Shown piece by piece: positions 33,859 through 41,579 of a stretch of DNA of 41,579 nt. The notes under the pieces were generated by a model. The model ran no database searches. It saw nothing but the letters and a program-made list of their open reading frames with translations, and had not been told where the DNA came from. Positions within the stretch are counted from its first letter, which is position 1; each line of letters starts with the position of its first letter. Source of the stretch: Bacteroidales bacterium (GTDB lineage Bacteria; Bacteroidota; Bacteroidia; Bacteroidales; VadinHA17); the NCBI GenBank assembly GCA_025454815.1, contig JALONR010000028.1:1-41579 (forward strand). The letters run 5' to 3'. Made by a program: the position numbers and the translations under genes.

Positions 33859-35646
33859 TTACATTCTTTCCGGTGCCTCAATGCCCAGGAGCCAGAGGCC
33901 TTTCTCAAGTATCCTGCCGGTTAATTCCGACAACCGGAGGCGGAAGTTGCGGATATCTTTGTTCTCCTCTCCGAGTATGGAAAAATCATGGTAGAACTGG
34001 TTGAACTCCCTGGCCAGTTCATAACAGTAGTTGGCAATGAGGGCAGGGCTCATCTCCCGCGCAGCCTCAATTACCAGCGGATGAAAATCGTCAAGCAGCT
34101 TTATAACGCTGATTTCCTTGGGATTCGGAATGACGATGCCTGTCACCTCTGAAGCATCAGCAATTCCCGTCTCCTCTGCCTTTTTGAGCACTGATCTGAT
34201 GCGGGCGTAGGTATATTGGATAAAGGGGCCCGTATTGCCGTTAAAGTCGATTGATTCACGAGGGTTGAATGTCATGTTCTTTTTGGGATCCACCTTCAGG
34301 ATATAGTACTTCAGTGCCCCGAGGCCTATCTGCCTGCATATGTTCTGCTTTTCATCCTCGCTGTACCCTGTCAGTTTACCCAGTTCCTGTGACATTGCCG
34401 TGGCTGTGGCGGTCATTTCCTCCACCAGGTCATCAGCATCAACAACGGTACCTTCGCGTGACTTCATCTTTCCTTCGGGGAGTTCCACCATGCCATATGA
34501 GAAGTGGTGCAATCCCTCTGCCCATTCATAGCCCATACGCTTCAGTGCCAGGGTAAGCACCTGGAAATGGTAGTTCTGTTCGTTGCCAACAACATATATA
34601 TGGTGGTCAAAATGGTAATCGTTATATCGTATGACAGCTGTTCCGAGGTCCTGGGTCATATAGACTGCCGTGCCGTCAGACCTGAGCAGCAGCTTCTGGT
34701 CGAGTTTGTCATCAGTCAGGTCTATCCACACTGATCCGTCTTCCTTCCGGATGAGGTGTCCCTCTTCAAGGGAGCGGAGCACTATCTCCCTGCCGACCTT
34801 ATATGTGTCCGACTCGTAATAGATCCTGTCAAATTCAACACCCAGGGCACGATATGTGACATCAAAGCCTTCATAAACCCATGAATTCATCATTTGCCAC
34901 AGCTTCACAGTCCCGGGGTCACCTGCCTCCCATTTTACCAGCATCTGGCGTGCTTCCTGCATCAGGGGCGCGTTATCACGTGCTGTTTCCGGTTCCGACC
35001 CGGCAGCGATAAGCTCTTCGGCCTGCTCCTTCAGCTTCTTTTCAAAGAGCACATAATAGTCTCCCACGAAGTGGTCTCCCTTGATCCCTTCTGATTCCGG
35101 TGTCCGGCCGCCGGAATACTTCTGCCATGCGAGCATTGACTTGCAGATGTGAATACCCCTGTCATTGACAATATTGGTCCTGATGACTATGTTTCCTGCT
35201 GCTGCGAATATCCTGGAAAGAGAATATCCGAGGAGATTATTGCGGATATGGCCCAGGTGAAGCGGTTTGTTGGTATTTGGAGAGGAATACTCAATGACTA
35301 CAGTCTCTGATTCAGGTCCGGGTTTAGTGAATCCGTAATCACTTTCGGCATGCATTACTGAAAGTCTCCTGTCCCACTCCGCAGGGGCGATTACCAGGTT
35401 GAGGAATCCCTTTATCACGTTATATCCGCTGACGGCATCTATGGTGCGGACGAGATATTCACCGATCTCCCCTGCAGTCTGTTCGGGGCCGCGGCGGGAC
35501 AGTTTAGAGAGGGGGAAAACCACCAGGGTGTAGTCCCCTTCGAACTCCTTCCGGGTCTTCTGGACCTGGAGCATGTCATCATCCGCATCCGCTCCGTAAA
35601 TGGTTTTGACAGCCTCCTTTACACCCGATCTGAGCAGCTTTTCCAT
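33859..35646 (-). CDS. argS: Arginyl-tRNA synthetase
   Basis: Class I synthetase charging tRNA-Arg, 595 residues. The HIGH motif is PLHLGHIRNN and the KMSKS-equivalent loop is GKMKSREGTVVDADDL, an accepted variant for ArgS. N-terminal Add-1 domain about 1-115 (ADDDMLQVQKTRKEFEGDYTL) and C-terminal DALR anticodon-binding domain ending LGIEAPERM. First gene of argS-ffh-folD. Confidence 0.98.
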   Translation of the reverse strand: MEKLLRSGVKEAVKTIYGADADDDMLQVQKTRKEFEGDYTLVVFPLSKLSRRGPEQTAGEIGEYLVRTIDAVSGYNVIKGFLNLVIAPAEWDRRLSVMHAESDYGFTKPGPESETVVIEYSSPNTNKPLHLGHIRNNLLGYSLSRIFAAAGNIVIRTNIVNDRGIHICKSMLAWQKYSGGRTPESEGIKGDHFVGDYYVLFEKKLKEQAEELIAAGSEPETARDNAPLMQEARQMLVKWEAGDPGTVKLWQMMNSWVYEGFDVTYRALGVEFDRIYYESDTYKVGREIVLRSLEEGHLIRKEDGSVWIDLTDDKLDQKLLLRSDGTAVYMTQDLGTAVIRYNDYHFDHHIYVVGNEQNYHFQVLTLALKRMGYEWAEGLHHFSYGMVELPEGKMKSREGTVVDADDLVEEMTATATAMSQELGKLTGYSEDEKQNICRQIGLGALKYYILKVDPKKNMTFNPRESIDFNGNTGPFIQYTYARIRSVLKKAEETGIADASEVTGIVIPNPKEISVIKLLDDFHPLVIEAAREMSPALIANYCYELAREFNQFYHDFSILGEENKDIRNFRLRLSELTGRILEKGLWLLGIEAPERM

Positions 35647-35665
35647 CCTCTTTGAATTATGGCTG

Positions 35666-35673
35666 CAAATATA
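35666..35673 (-). promoter_or_regulatory. Possible -7 box for argS
   Basis: The minus strand reads TATATTTG, a full TAnnTTTG match, 19 bp ahead of the argS ATG. No clear -33 box, so moderate to low confidence. Confidence 0.45.
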
Positions 35674-35853
35674 GCATAATAGTTCATTACATTTAGCCGG
35701 AAAATCGTTCTGGAACGGGGGATAAATTGTTTAAAAAAGTTGATAACTGTTTATTATTTTTTGACGAAAACCGAAACAGCATCGGAAAAAACAGGTTACC
35801 TTTATCTTGTACAATGGGGCAATAATGCAGAACAAGGGAAGGAATGACAGGTT

Positions 35854-36312
35854 ATGGTAAAATTACAGGATATTCGAATTGAGGCAGGCTCTAAAACACC
35901 AATGGTTAGTTTTACTGCTGCAACAGGAAATCTAACTTTTATTGGCAAATCCCTGCCGGAGAATGCGTCGTCTTTTTTTGAGCCGTTGTACAAGTGGGCC
36001 TCGGAATATGCCAAGAATCCGGCTGAGAGCACCAACCTGAAATTCAATGTCGACTATTTCAATACCTCCTCCGTAATCTGGATGGGAAAGATACTTAAGG
36101 TACTCACCAAGATCAAGAAGAGTGATCATATCCTTTTTGTGCATCTCTATTTTGACATTGAGGAATATGACTCAATGGGTGAAGAGGATGTGAGGGAATC
36201 GCTCTCCCCCTTCCTGGATGTCACGGCAGATGCCACTTGCAGCGTTGGCATCAGGCTTTACGGCATTGATGAAGACGGAAACACACTGAAGGAGAATATA
36301 GTTCTCATCTGA
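35854..36312 (+). CDS. SiaC-domain (DUF1987) regulatory phosphoprotein
   Basis: 152 residues of the SiaC family, cytosolic. In Pseudomonas SiaC is phosphorylated by the kinase SiaB, freed by the phosphatase SiaA, and activates the diguanylate cyclase SiaD. The family signatures SLPENASSFFEPLYKWASEY (33-52) and DYFNTSSVIWM (67-77) are present; Thr71 matches the phosphorylated Thr of SiaC. No SiaA, SiaB or cyclase gene is in the window, so it is an orphan here. It lies 63 bp upstream of the MEMO fusion gene on the same strand and may be cotranscribed. Confidence 0.85.
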   Translation: MVKLQDIRIEAGSKTPMVSFTAATGNLTFIGKSLPENASSFFEPLYKWASEYAKNPAESTNLKFNVDYFNTSSVIWMGKILKVLTKIKKSDHILFVHLYFDIEEYDSMGEEDVRESLSPFLDVTADATCSVGIRLYGIDEDGNTLKENIVLI

Positions 36313-36375
36313 TCCGGCCTGTCTCGCTTTTTACCGGTTTTTGACTTAACTTTACGGGATGTAACTGCTTTTGTT

Positions 36376-37884
36376 ATGAAAACGGTTAGTCTTTTCCTGA
36401 TAATGTTAATTACTCCGCTTATGAACATATTCGGACAGGAACGTGACAGGCAGCCTGTAGTCTCAGGGAGTTTCTATCCCTCAGGCGCTGAGAGGCTGAG
36501 AAGTGAACTTGCAGAGTACTTTTCATCGTTTGGCAAGCCGGATCCCGGCATAAGGGTAAGGGCCATCATTGTGCCCCATGCGGGGTATGTCTATTCAGGA
36601 CACACTGCGGCTGCAGGATTTGCAGCCATTCCTGCCGGGGCAAAATATGAAAACATCTTCCTTATCGGCGTAAGCCACAGATACGGCTTTGAGGGAGCGG
36701 CGGTCTTCAGCAGCGGAAACCTGGTAACACCGCTGGGAACTCTTAAGGTCAACAGGGAACTGGGCGAGAAGCTTAAGTCGACAAACAGATGGTTCATAGA
36801 AAAGGATGAGGCACACGGTCCTGAGCATTCGCTCGAAGTGCAGCTTCCGTTCATACAGTATCATTTTGCAAATCCTCCGGCTATTGTACCGATACTGATC
36901 GGCACCAGGAACACAACGGTACTCAAGGCAATAGCAGCAGGGCTACAGCCATGGTTCAACGACCGCAACCTGTTTGTAATAAGCAGTGATTTTTCGCATT
37001 ACCCCTCCTATGAGGATGCAAGGCGTGTTGACAGGCTTGCCAGTGATGCTATTATAAAGGGTGATCCCGAAGGATTCCTCCGGGCAATCAGGAGTATTGA
37101 ATCTGCAGGAACTGAAAATCTGGCCACCGCAATGTGTGGCTGGCCTGCAGGAGTTGTGCTCATGTACCTGGCAGAAAAAAGTCCGGAGCTAGGTTTCCGG
37201 AATGTGGAATACACCAACTCAGGGGATGCAGGGGTTGGATCAAAGGACGAGGTTGTGGGATACAATGCAATAGTCCTGGAAAAGAGAACCGAGGTGGCCC
37301 GTGGCAGTGCAGATGAACCGTTCACCCTTACCACTGCCGAGAAGCAGACGCTTATAGGCATTGCCCGGGAGGCTATCATGGCACGGATGAACGGAAGGAA
37401 GCCTGCAGAAGTAGATCAGAGTAAACTTACACCGCGTCTCAGGGAGCCGCTGGGAGCTTTTGTCACACTGACCAGGGACGGGGAGCTGAGAGGGTGCATA
37501 GGACGGTTCACATCCACTGATCCGCTCCTGGAGGTGGTTGCCGCCATGGCCACCGAGGCAGCTTTCGGAGACCCGAGGTTTCCTCCGCTGGCAAAGGCTG
37601 AGTTCCCGTCTGTTCATGTTGAGATATCAGTTCTCGGGCCGATGAAAAAGATAAACAGCATCAATGAGATAATGGTCGGACGTCACGGCATCTACCTGAA
37701 GAATGGATACCGGTCAGGCACCCTCCTGCCACAGGTGGCTGCCGAACGGGGCTGGAGTGTTGAGCAGTTCCTCGGGTACTGTGCCCGGGACAAGGCCGGA
37801 ATAGGCTGGGACGGATGGAAGGAAAGAGATACGGAAATATTTGTTTATGAGGCGTATGTCTTCGGCGAAGATCAGAAACCATGA
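36376..37884 (+). CDS. Exported MEMO1-AMMECR1 fusion (AmmeMemoRadiSam proteins B and A)
   Basis: 502 residues. Residues 1-21 look like a signal peptide (hydrophobic FLIMLITPLMNIFGQ). Residues about 25-305 form a MEMO1 domain; the metal-site residues of human MEMO1 seem kept: His68 (PHAGYVYSG), His101 (GVSHRYG), His208 (SDFSHY) and Cys254 (MCGWPAG). Residues about 320-498 form an AMMECR1 domain with the invariant LRGCIG (371-376) and KAGIGWDGW. The two usually occur as separate proteins beside a radical SAM enzyme. First of three tightly linked genes; its stop overlaps the next start by 4 bp (ATGA). Biochemical role unknown to me. Confidence 0.92.
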   Translation: MKTVSLFLIMLITPLMNIFGQERDRQPVVSGSFYPSGAERLRSELAEYFSSFGKPDPGIRVRAIIVPHAGYVYSGHTAAAGFAAIPAGAKYENIFLIGVSHRYGFEGAAVFSSGNLVTPLGTLKVNRELGEKLKSTNRWFIEKDEAHGPEHSLEVQLPFIQYHFANPPAIVPILIGTRNTTVLKAIAAGLQPWFNDRNLFVISSDFSHYPSYEDARRVDRLASDAIIKGDPEGFLRAIRSIESAGTENLATAMCGWPAGVVLMYLAEKSPELGFRNVEYTNSGDAGVGSKDEVVGYNAIVLEKRTEVARGSADEPFTLTTAEKQTLIGIAREAIMARMNGRKPAEVDQSKLTPRLREPLGAFVTLTRDGELRGCIGRFTSTDPLLEVVAAMATEAAFGDPRFPPLAKAEFPSVHVEISVLGPMKKINSINEIMVGRHGIYLKNGYRSGTLLPQVAAERGWSVEQFLGYCARDKAGIGWDGWKERDTEIFVYEAYVFGEDQKP

Positions 37885-40307
37885 CCTATCATGTCCTTCC
37901 TATAGGTGTAACCCTCCTGGTCATCTACCTCTTCTCTCTTTACCTTTCCTCGGCGGGATTCACCGCGAGGCAGTCACACCGCCGCTTCTGGAACTGGTTG
38001 CTGCTTGCCGCCTTCCTGACAGCGGCACTTTTCGGGCTGTTCCTGGCGCTGAGGATCACTTACAGGTGGGAGGTTGATTTTGCGGAGTCACTCATGCACT
38101 GGCATGTTGAGGCCGGTATAGCCATGGCCTTTACAGCTTTCATTCACCTCTCCTGGCATCTCGGGTACTATTTCCGAAGGCTACACAATGGTGAAAACGG
38201 CGTTGGCATGAACGGATTCCGGCCGGCCGCCACCCTGACTGCAACAGGCCTCAGGCCGCTACTGCTTCTTACCGGTTTTGTAAGCTCTTCCTCGCAGTTC
38301 ATCCTGATGCGTGAGGCTGCAATCCTTGGCGGCGGAACTGAAGCCACGGCAGGTATTTTTCTCTGGCTATGGCTGATCATTGCAGCCGGCGGTGCTATCA
38401 CCGGTAGCCGGTCAGCCATAACCTCAGTCAGGAGAATGGTCTGGACGCTGCTTGCCGGAACAGCCCTCGCCCCGATGTGCTTCCTGGTGATGAATGCCAT
38501 AATCCTGAATCAGGGAGAGACACCCGGTCTCTTCCAGACTATGGTGATACTTGCCGTAAGCGTGGCCCCTGTGACATTCATTGCCGCCCTTGTATTCGTG
38601 CGCATTTCGGTCATCAGGCATTCATCGGGATTATCAGCTTCAGGTAACAGTTTCGGTATCGAGACAGCCGGATCAGTGGCTGCAGGTGTCATAACAGCCC
38701 TGACGGTGACACTCAGAATTCCGAACTATCAGCTATATCTCCTTATACTGCTTGCAGCCTCCGTCTATGGGGTGTGGTTCCTTAAGTACCCTCTGAGAGC
38801 CAGGATTGCAGCACTCGGGATGCTCCTGACCCTGGGTGTGGCACTCTTTCTTTTCAGGCCTGATCCTGCTGTCAGGAGCCTCCTTTTGCGGGGGATAAGA
38901 ATTGAAAACAGTCTTGATACCCCTTTCGGAAACATCACAACAGGTCTTTACGGTGACGACCGTACCGTATATTATGATCACAGGCCGCTCTGGTTCAGCG
39001 GTGACGTTATAACGACCGAGGAGAATATCCACTATGCGCTGCTTCAGCGGGAAGGTTACGGAAAGGTTCTGCTGATTTCCGGCGGTCTCGGGAAACACCT
39101 CCCGGAAATAATGAAACATAAGGTTTCAGAGCTTACCTACCTAGAAATGGATCCCGGCCTCATTGCAGCCGAAGGGGTCCGTGACACCATCTGCGGGTCA
39201 ATGACGGTAAGGGTGGTGAGGGTTGACCCTGTCACCTTCATGAAGGATGACGGCGGGACCTATGATGCTGTAATACAACTTATTCCTCCACCATCCACGC
39301 TGTCAGTCAACAGGTTCTACACCGTTGAATACTTCAGGGCGGTCAGGGAGCAGCTCTCCCCTGACGGGATCTTCCTCTGCACCCCGATGCCATGGTTCAA
39401 CTATTCACCTGAAAGTTACAGGAGAGGATTATCTCCGCTATACAATGCCCTATCAGCTGTATTCAGTCATGTAACAATCATACCGGGTTCACTGCTTTAT
39501 GCACTTGCTTCCGGAGAACCTGTCAGTGCATCAGTAGCCCACCTGGCGGGTGCAAGGGATATTGCCAGCACTTATGTAAACAGCGATTACCTCAATGACA
39601 GTGAAATAAAGGCTAAGGCAGAGCAGATACTGGCACAGGTTGACAGGAAGGCAGGGGTTAATACGGTTATGAGGCCTGTCACATCGCTCTTTGCAAATCT
39701 TTTGTCACTGGAGAGAATGGGGATGAGGGGTGGGATTATCTTCCTCCTTTCGATACTCATAATCATCCCCTTTGCATTTCTTTCGAGGGGAGGCCCGGTA
39801 ATGTTCGCCTCATCGGCAGGACTGGCAGGTTTCGGCATGATAATGATCTTCCTGCTTCAGATGACCGTTGGCAATATATATATTCTTTCCGCGGTTATCC
39901 TGACGCTTCTTATGGGTGGTCTTGCCACAGGAGCTGCCTTTGGCGGCCGGATTGCCCTGAAGAGCCTGAATATATGCGTATTGCTTCTGACATCTCTCTT
40001 CACCCTGACCGGCCTGCTTGCACCATCACTCTCCGCCTCATCGCCGGGCCCGGTGCTGGTATTTATCCTTGTAGTGATGCCGGTTACCGGAGTGGTAACA
40101 GGAGCCGTCTACAGGCTTCTGACTGCACGTGGTGAAGGAATGATAACAGGAAGGGTGTATGCGGCTGACCTGGCAGGTTCTGCCCTGGGTTATCTCACTG
40201 CAGCTACCATTCTTGTGCCGCTGGCAGGTATTGCCAATGCATGCTTTGTCCTCGCAGGCTTCATTTTGATATCAGGCTTTATTGCATCTGTAACCGGAAA
40301 AATGTAG
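37881..40307 (+). CDS. Large membrane protein with spermidine-synthase-like domain
   Basis: 808 residues. About ten membrane helices in the first 330 residues, a soluble domain at about 335-600, and seven more helices from about 617 to 803. The soluble part resembles the SpeE Rossmann fold: FGNITTGLYGDDRTVYYDHRPLWFSG in part, VLLISGGLGKHLPEIM (396-411, in place of the GGGDGG loop), LTYLEMDPGLI (418-428), and YDAVIQLIPPPSTLSVNRFYTVEYF (461-485 in part). The Asp of the SAM loop and the catalytic Asp of true aminopropyltransferases are absent, so it is unlikely to make spermidine. It sits between two AmmeMemoRadiSam genes, overlapping the first by 4 bp. Confidence 0.85.
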   Translation: MTYHVLPIGVTLLVIYLFSLYLSSAGFTARQSHRRFWNWLLLAAFLTAALFGLFLALRITYRWEVDFAESLMHWHVEAGIAMAFTAFIHLSWHLGYYFRRLHNGENGVGMNGFRPAATLTATGLRPLLLLTGFVSSSSQFILMREAAILGGGTEATAGIFLWLWLIIAAGGAITGSRSAITSVRRMVWTLLAGTALAPMCFLVMNAIILNQGETPGLFQTMVILAVSVAPVTFIAALVFVRISVIRHSSGLSASGNSFGIETAGSVAAGVITALTVTLRIPNYQLYLLILLAASVYGVWFLKYPLRARIAALGMLLTLGVALFLFRPDPAVRSLLLRGIRIENSLDTPFGNITTGLYGDDRTVYYDHRPLWFSGDVITTEENIHYALLQREGYGKVLLISGGLGKHLPEIMKHKVSELTYLEMDPGLIAAEGVRDTICGSMTVRVVRVDPVTFMKDDGGTYDAVIQLIPPPSTLSVNRFYTVEYFRAVREQLSPDGIFLCTPMPWFNYSPESYRRGLSPLYNALSAVFSHVTIIPGSLLYALASGEPVSASVAHLAGARDIASTYVNSDYLNDSEIKAKAEQILAQVDRKAGVNTVMRPVTSLFANLLSLERMGMRGGIIFLLSILIIIPFAFLSRGGPVMFASSAGLAGFGMIMIFLLQMTVGNIYILSAVILTLLMGGLATGAAFGGRIALKSLNICVLLLTSLFTLTGLLAPSLSASSPGPVLVFILVVMPVTGVVTGAVYRLLTARGEGMITGRVYAADLAGSALGYLTAATILVPLAGIANACFVLAGFILISGFIASVTGKM

Positions 40308-40339
40308 ATTTACAGCATCATTCAAAAACATCCAACAAC

Positions 40340-41458
40340 TTGAGAGAGAGGGGCGGGAAGATAACAAGGAGGAGTTTTGCCAGGCAGGGTTCACTTGCCA
40401 TGGCAGCAGGTTTTTTAACCCCCTTTCCCGCCGGAGCCGTCAGGCCTGCTCCGGGTGAAAGAGTTGCCATGTTCCAGGAGGAGAGTGCCAGGGGTGTCAT
40501 TTGCCTTATCTGCCCGAATGAATGCACCCTTAAAGACGGCGAACTGAGCGATTGCCGGAACAGGATAGCAAGGAAGTCAAAGCTTTATACTATGGCTTAC
40601 GGCAACCCGTGCGCCGTCAACATAGATCCGGTGGAGAAAAAACCGCTGTACCATTTCCTTCCAGGTACCACTGCCTTTTCGATCGCTACAGCCGGCTGCA
40701 ACCTGGCATGCCTTAACTGCCAGAACTGGACCATTTCCCAAACCTCACCCGATAAGACCAGGAACTATGACATGCCACCCGAAAAAGTGGTGACAGGTGC
40801 TGCTGAAGGAGGCTGCAGATCAATAGCATATACCTATTCCGAGCCGGTAACCTTTTATGAGTATGTATATGAGACCGCAAAGCTTGCCCGTGCAGCCGGA
40901 ATAAAAAACATAATGGTCTCTAACGGATATATCAACAGGGAGCCGCTTAAGCAGCTCTGCCGGTACATTGACGGGGCTAACATTGACCTCAAGGCATTCA
41001 GTGATAGTACATACCTCAAACTGACCGGGGGAAAGCTTCAGCCGGTGCTTGACAGCCTCAGGACCTATCGTGATGAAGGGGTTTGGCTTGAGATCACCAA
41101 CCTGGTTGTGCCGGGCTGGACTGACAAGCCTGACGAGATAAAACGGATGTGCGGGTGGCTTGCCGAGAACGGATTCACCGGTACGCCCCTCCATTTCAGC
41201 CGTTTTCAGCCACAGTACAAGCTGGAACATATACCTCCCACCCCGGCCGGCATACTCAACAGGGCAGCGGAAATTGCAAGGAGCGAAGGGATGAAATACA
41301 TCTATATCGGGAACCTTCCGGGTACAGGAAATGATGACACTATTTGCCCTTCATGCGGAAAGAAGGTTGTTGACCGGAGCGGGTTCCGGATCGTATCACA
41401 GTCACTGACCGGGGGAAGGTGCTCATGTGGCACTGCCATTCCGGGTGTCTGGAATTGA
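40340..41458 (+). CDS. amrS: AmmeMemoRadiSam-system radical SAM enzyme with Tat-like leader
   Basis: 372 residues from a TTG start. The leader KITRRSFARQGSLAMAAGFLTPFPAGA has the twin-Arg motif TRRSFAR and a short hydrophobic stretch, as in Tat-exported proteins. Then CLICPNECTLKDGELSDCRNR (55-75 region), the radical SAM cluster site CNLACLNC with Cys120, Cys124 and Cys127 (CxxxCxxC), and a C-terminal CPSCGKK...CSCG zinc-like site typical of the family. An in-frame ATG at 40241 would overlap the upstream gene by 67 bp and hide the leader inside; I prefer TTG at 40340. Last gene of the operon, 32 bp after the membrane protein. Confidence 0.88.
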   Translation: MRERGGKITRRSFARQGSLAMAAGFLTPFPAGAVRPAPGERVAMFQEESARGVICLICPNECTLKDGELSDCRNRIARKSKLYTMAYGNPCAVNIDPVEKKPLYHFLPGTTAFSIATAGCNLACLNCQNWTISQTSPDKTRNYDMPPEKVVTGAAEGGCRSIAYTYSEPVTFYEYVYETAKLARAAGIKNIMVSNGYINREPLKQLCRYIDGANIDLKAFSDSTYLKLTGGKLQPVLDSLRTYRDEGVWLEITNLVVPGWTDKPDEIKRMCGWLAENGFTGTPLHFSRFQPQYKLEHIPPTPAGILNRAAEIARSEGMKYIYIGNLPGTGNDDTICPSCGKKVVDRSGFRIVSQSLTGGRCSCGTAIPGVWN

Positions 41459-41490
41459 TTTGATGACTCATATTGTTACCTGGATATAAG

Positions 41491-41579
41491 ATGAAGCTTG
41501 CTGACGCAAAAAAACGGGCAGAGGAACTGAGGAAAACCATTGATGAACATAACCACAGGTATTATGTTCTTAATCAACC
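41491..41579 (+). CDS. ligA: NAD-dependent DNA ligase, N-terminal fragment (cut by window edge)
   Basis: The last 89 bases begin an ORF at ATG 41491 that reads MKLADAKKRAEELRKTI, then DEHNHRYYVLNQ, the usual start of LigA domain Ia, where Tyr residues in HxYYVLD bind the nicotinamide end of NAD+. The rest lies beyond the window. It starts 32 bp after amrS, so it may be read from the same transcript. Confidence 0.85.
   Translation, partial: MKLADAKKRAEELRKTIDEHNHRYYVLNQ

Noticed and set aside
37881..40307. Calling the membrane protein a spermidine synthase
   Set aside because: The GGGDGG loop and catalytic Asp are missing; only the fold seems shared.

Overview
The window looks like chromosomal DNA from a strictly or facultatively fermentative member of the Bacteroidota, most likely near Bacteroidales/Marinilabiliales. 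The evidence is several Bacteroidota-type -7 boxes (TAnnTTTG), few Shine-Dalgarno sites, a class 1B PyrD/PyrK pair, a phosphosulfolactate-synthase-like protein, long-form QueA, PD40 and TPR proteins of Bacteroidota flavour, and low-complexity TGCC/GGCA repeats between genes. I place it by pattern recognition only; there is no 16S gene in the window. I saw no tRNA, rRNA, CRISPR array, transposase, prophage or integrase.

Layout. 1-3.4 kb (mostly minus strand): a lipoprotein, an Lrp/AsnC regulator with a strong terminator, pyrD-pyrK, and an XRE-type repressor. 3.4-4.06 kb is a gene-free, AT-rich control region with two groups of TTACA-N2-TGTAA sites. 4.06-7.4 kb: an acidic amino acid/Na+ symporter, a SlyD-like isomerase, a small envelope protein and a short-chain dehydrogenase. 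7.5-12.7 kb: a tight five-gene minus-strand operon pta-ackA-ptb-ptb-buk for making ATP from acetyl-CoA and butyryl-CoA (or branched acyl-CoA), with two tandem ptb paralogues. 12.9-15.8 kb: a divergent large FAD/Fe-S D-2-hydroxyacid dehydrogenase. 15.8-20.3 kb: a nitrilase-family amidase, an unknown membrane-anchored protein, rarA, and a LolA-like secreted protein. 20.3-20.9 kb: a 59-bp tandem repeat, a terminator and the RNase P RNA gene (minus strand). 21-28.8 kb: succinate-semialdehyde-type dehydrogenase, a lone Smr domain, queA, an HTH/membrane-protein pair, threonine aldolase, truA, aroE and a ComA-like gene. 28.8-36.3 kb: TPR protein, a possible structured RNA with a strong terminator, PD40 lipoprotein, folD-ffh-argS, and an orphan SiaC-domain protein. 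36.4-41.46 kb: a three-gene plus-strand operon encoding a signal-peptide-bearing MEMO1-AMMECR1 fusion, an 808-residue membrane protein with an aberrant spermidine-synthase-like domain, and a radical SAM enzyme with a Tat-like leader. The window ends inside ligA.

The best candidate for an undescribed system is this last operon: an apparently envelope-located version of the AmmeMemoRadiSam triad with a membrane-embedded aminopropyltransferase-like partner. The second most interesting point is the three-site operator in front of the XRE repressor, whose 24- and 23-bp spacing equals that of the lambda right operator.
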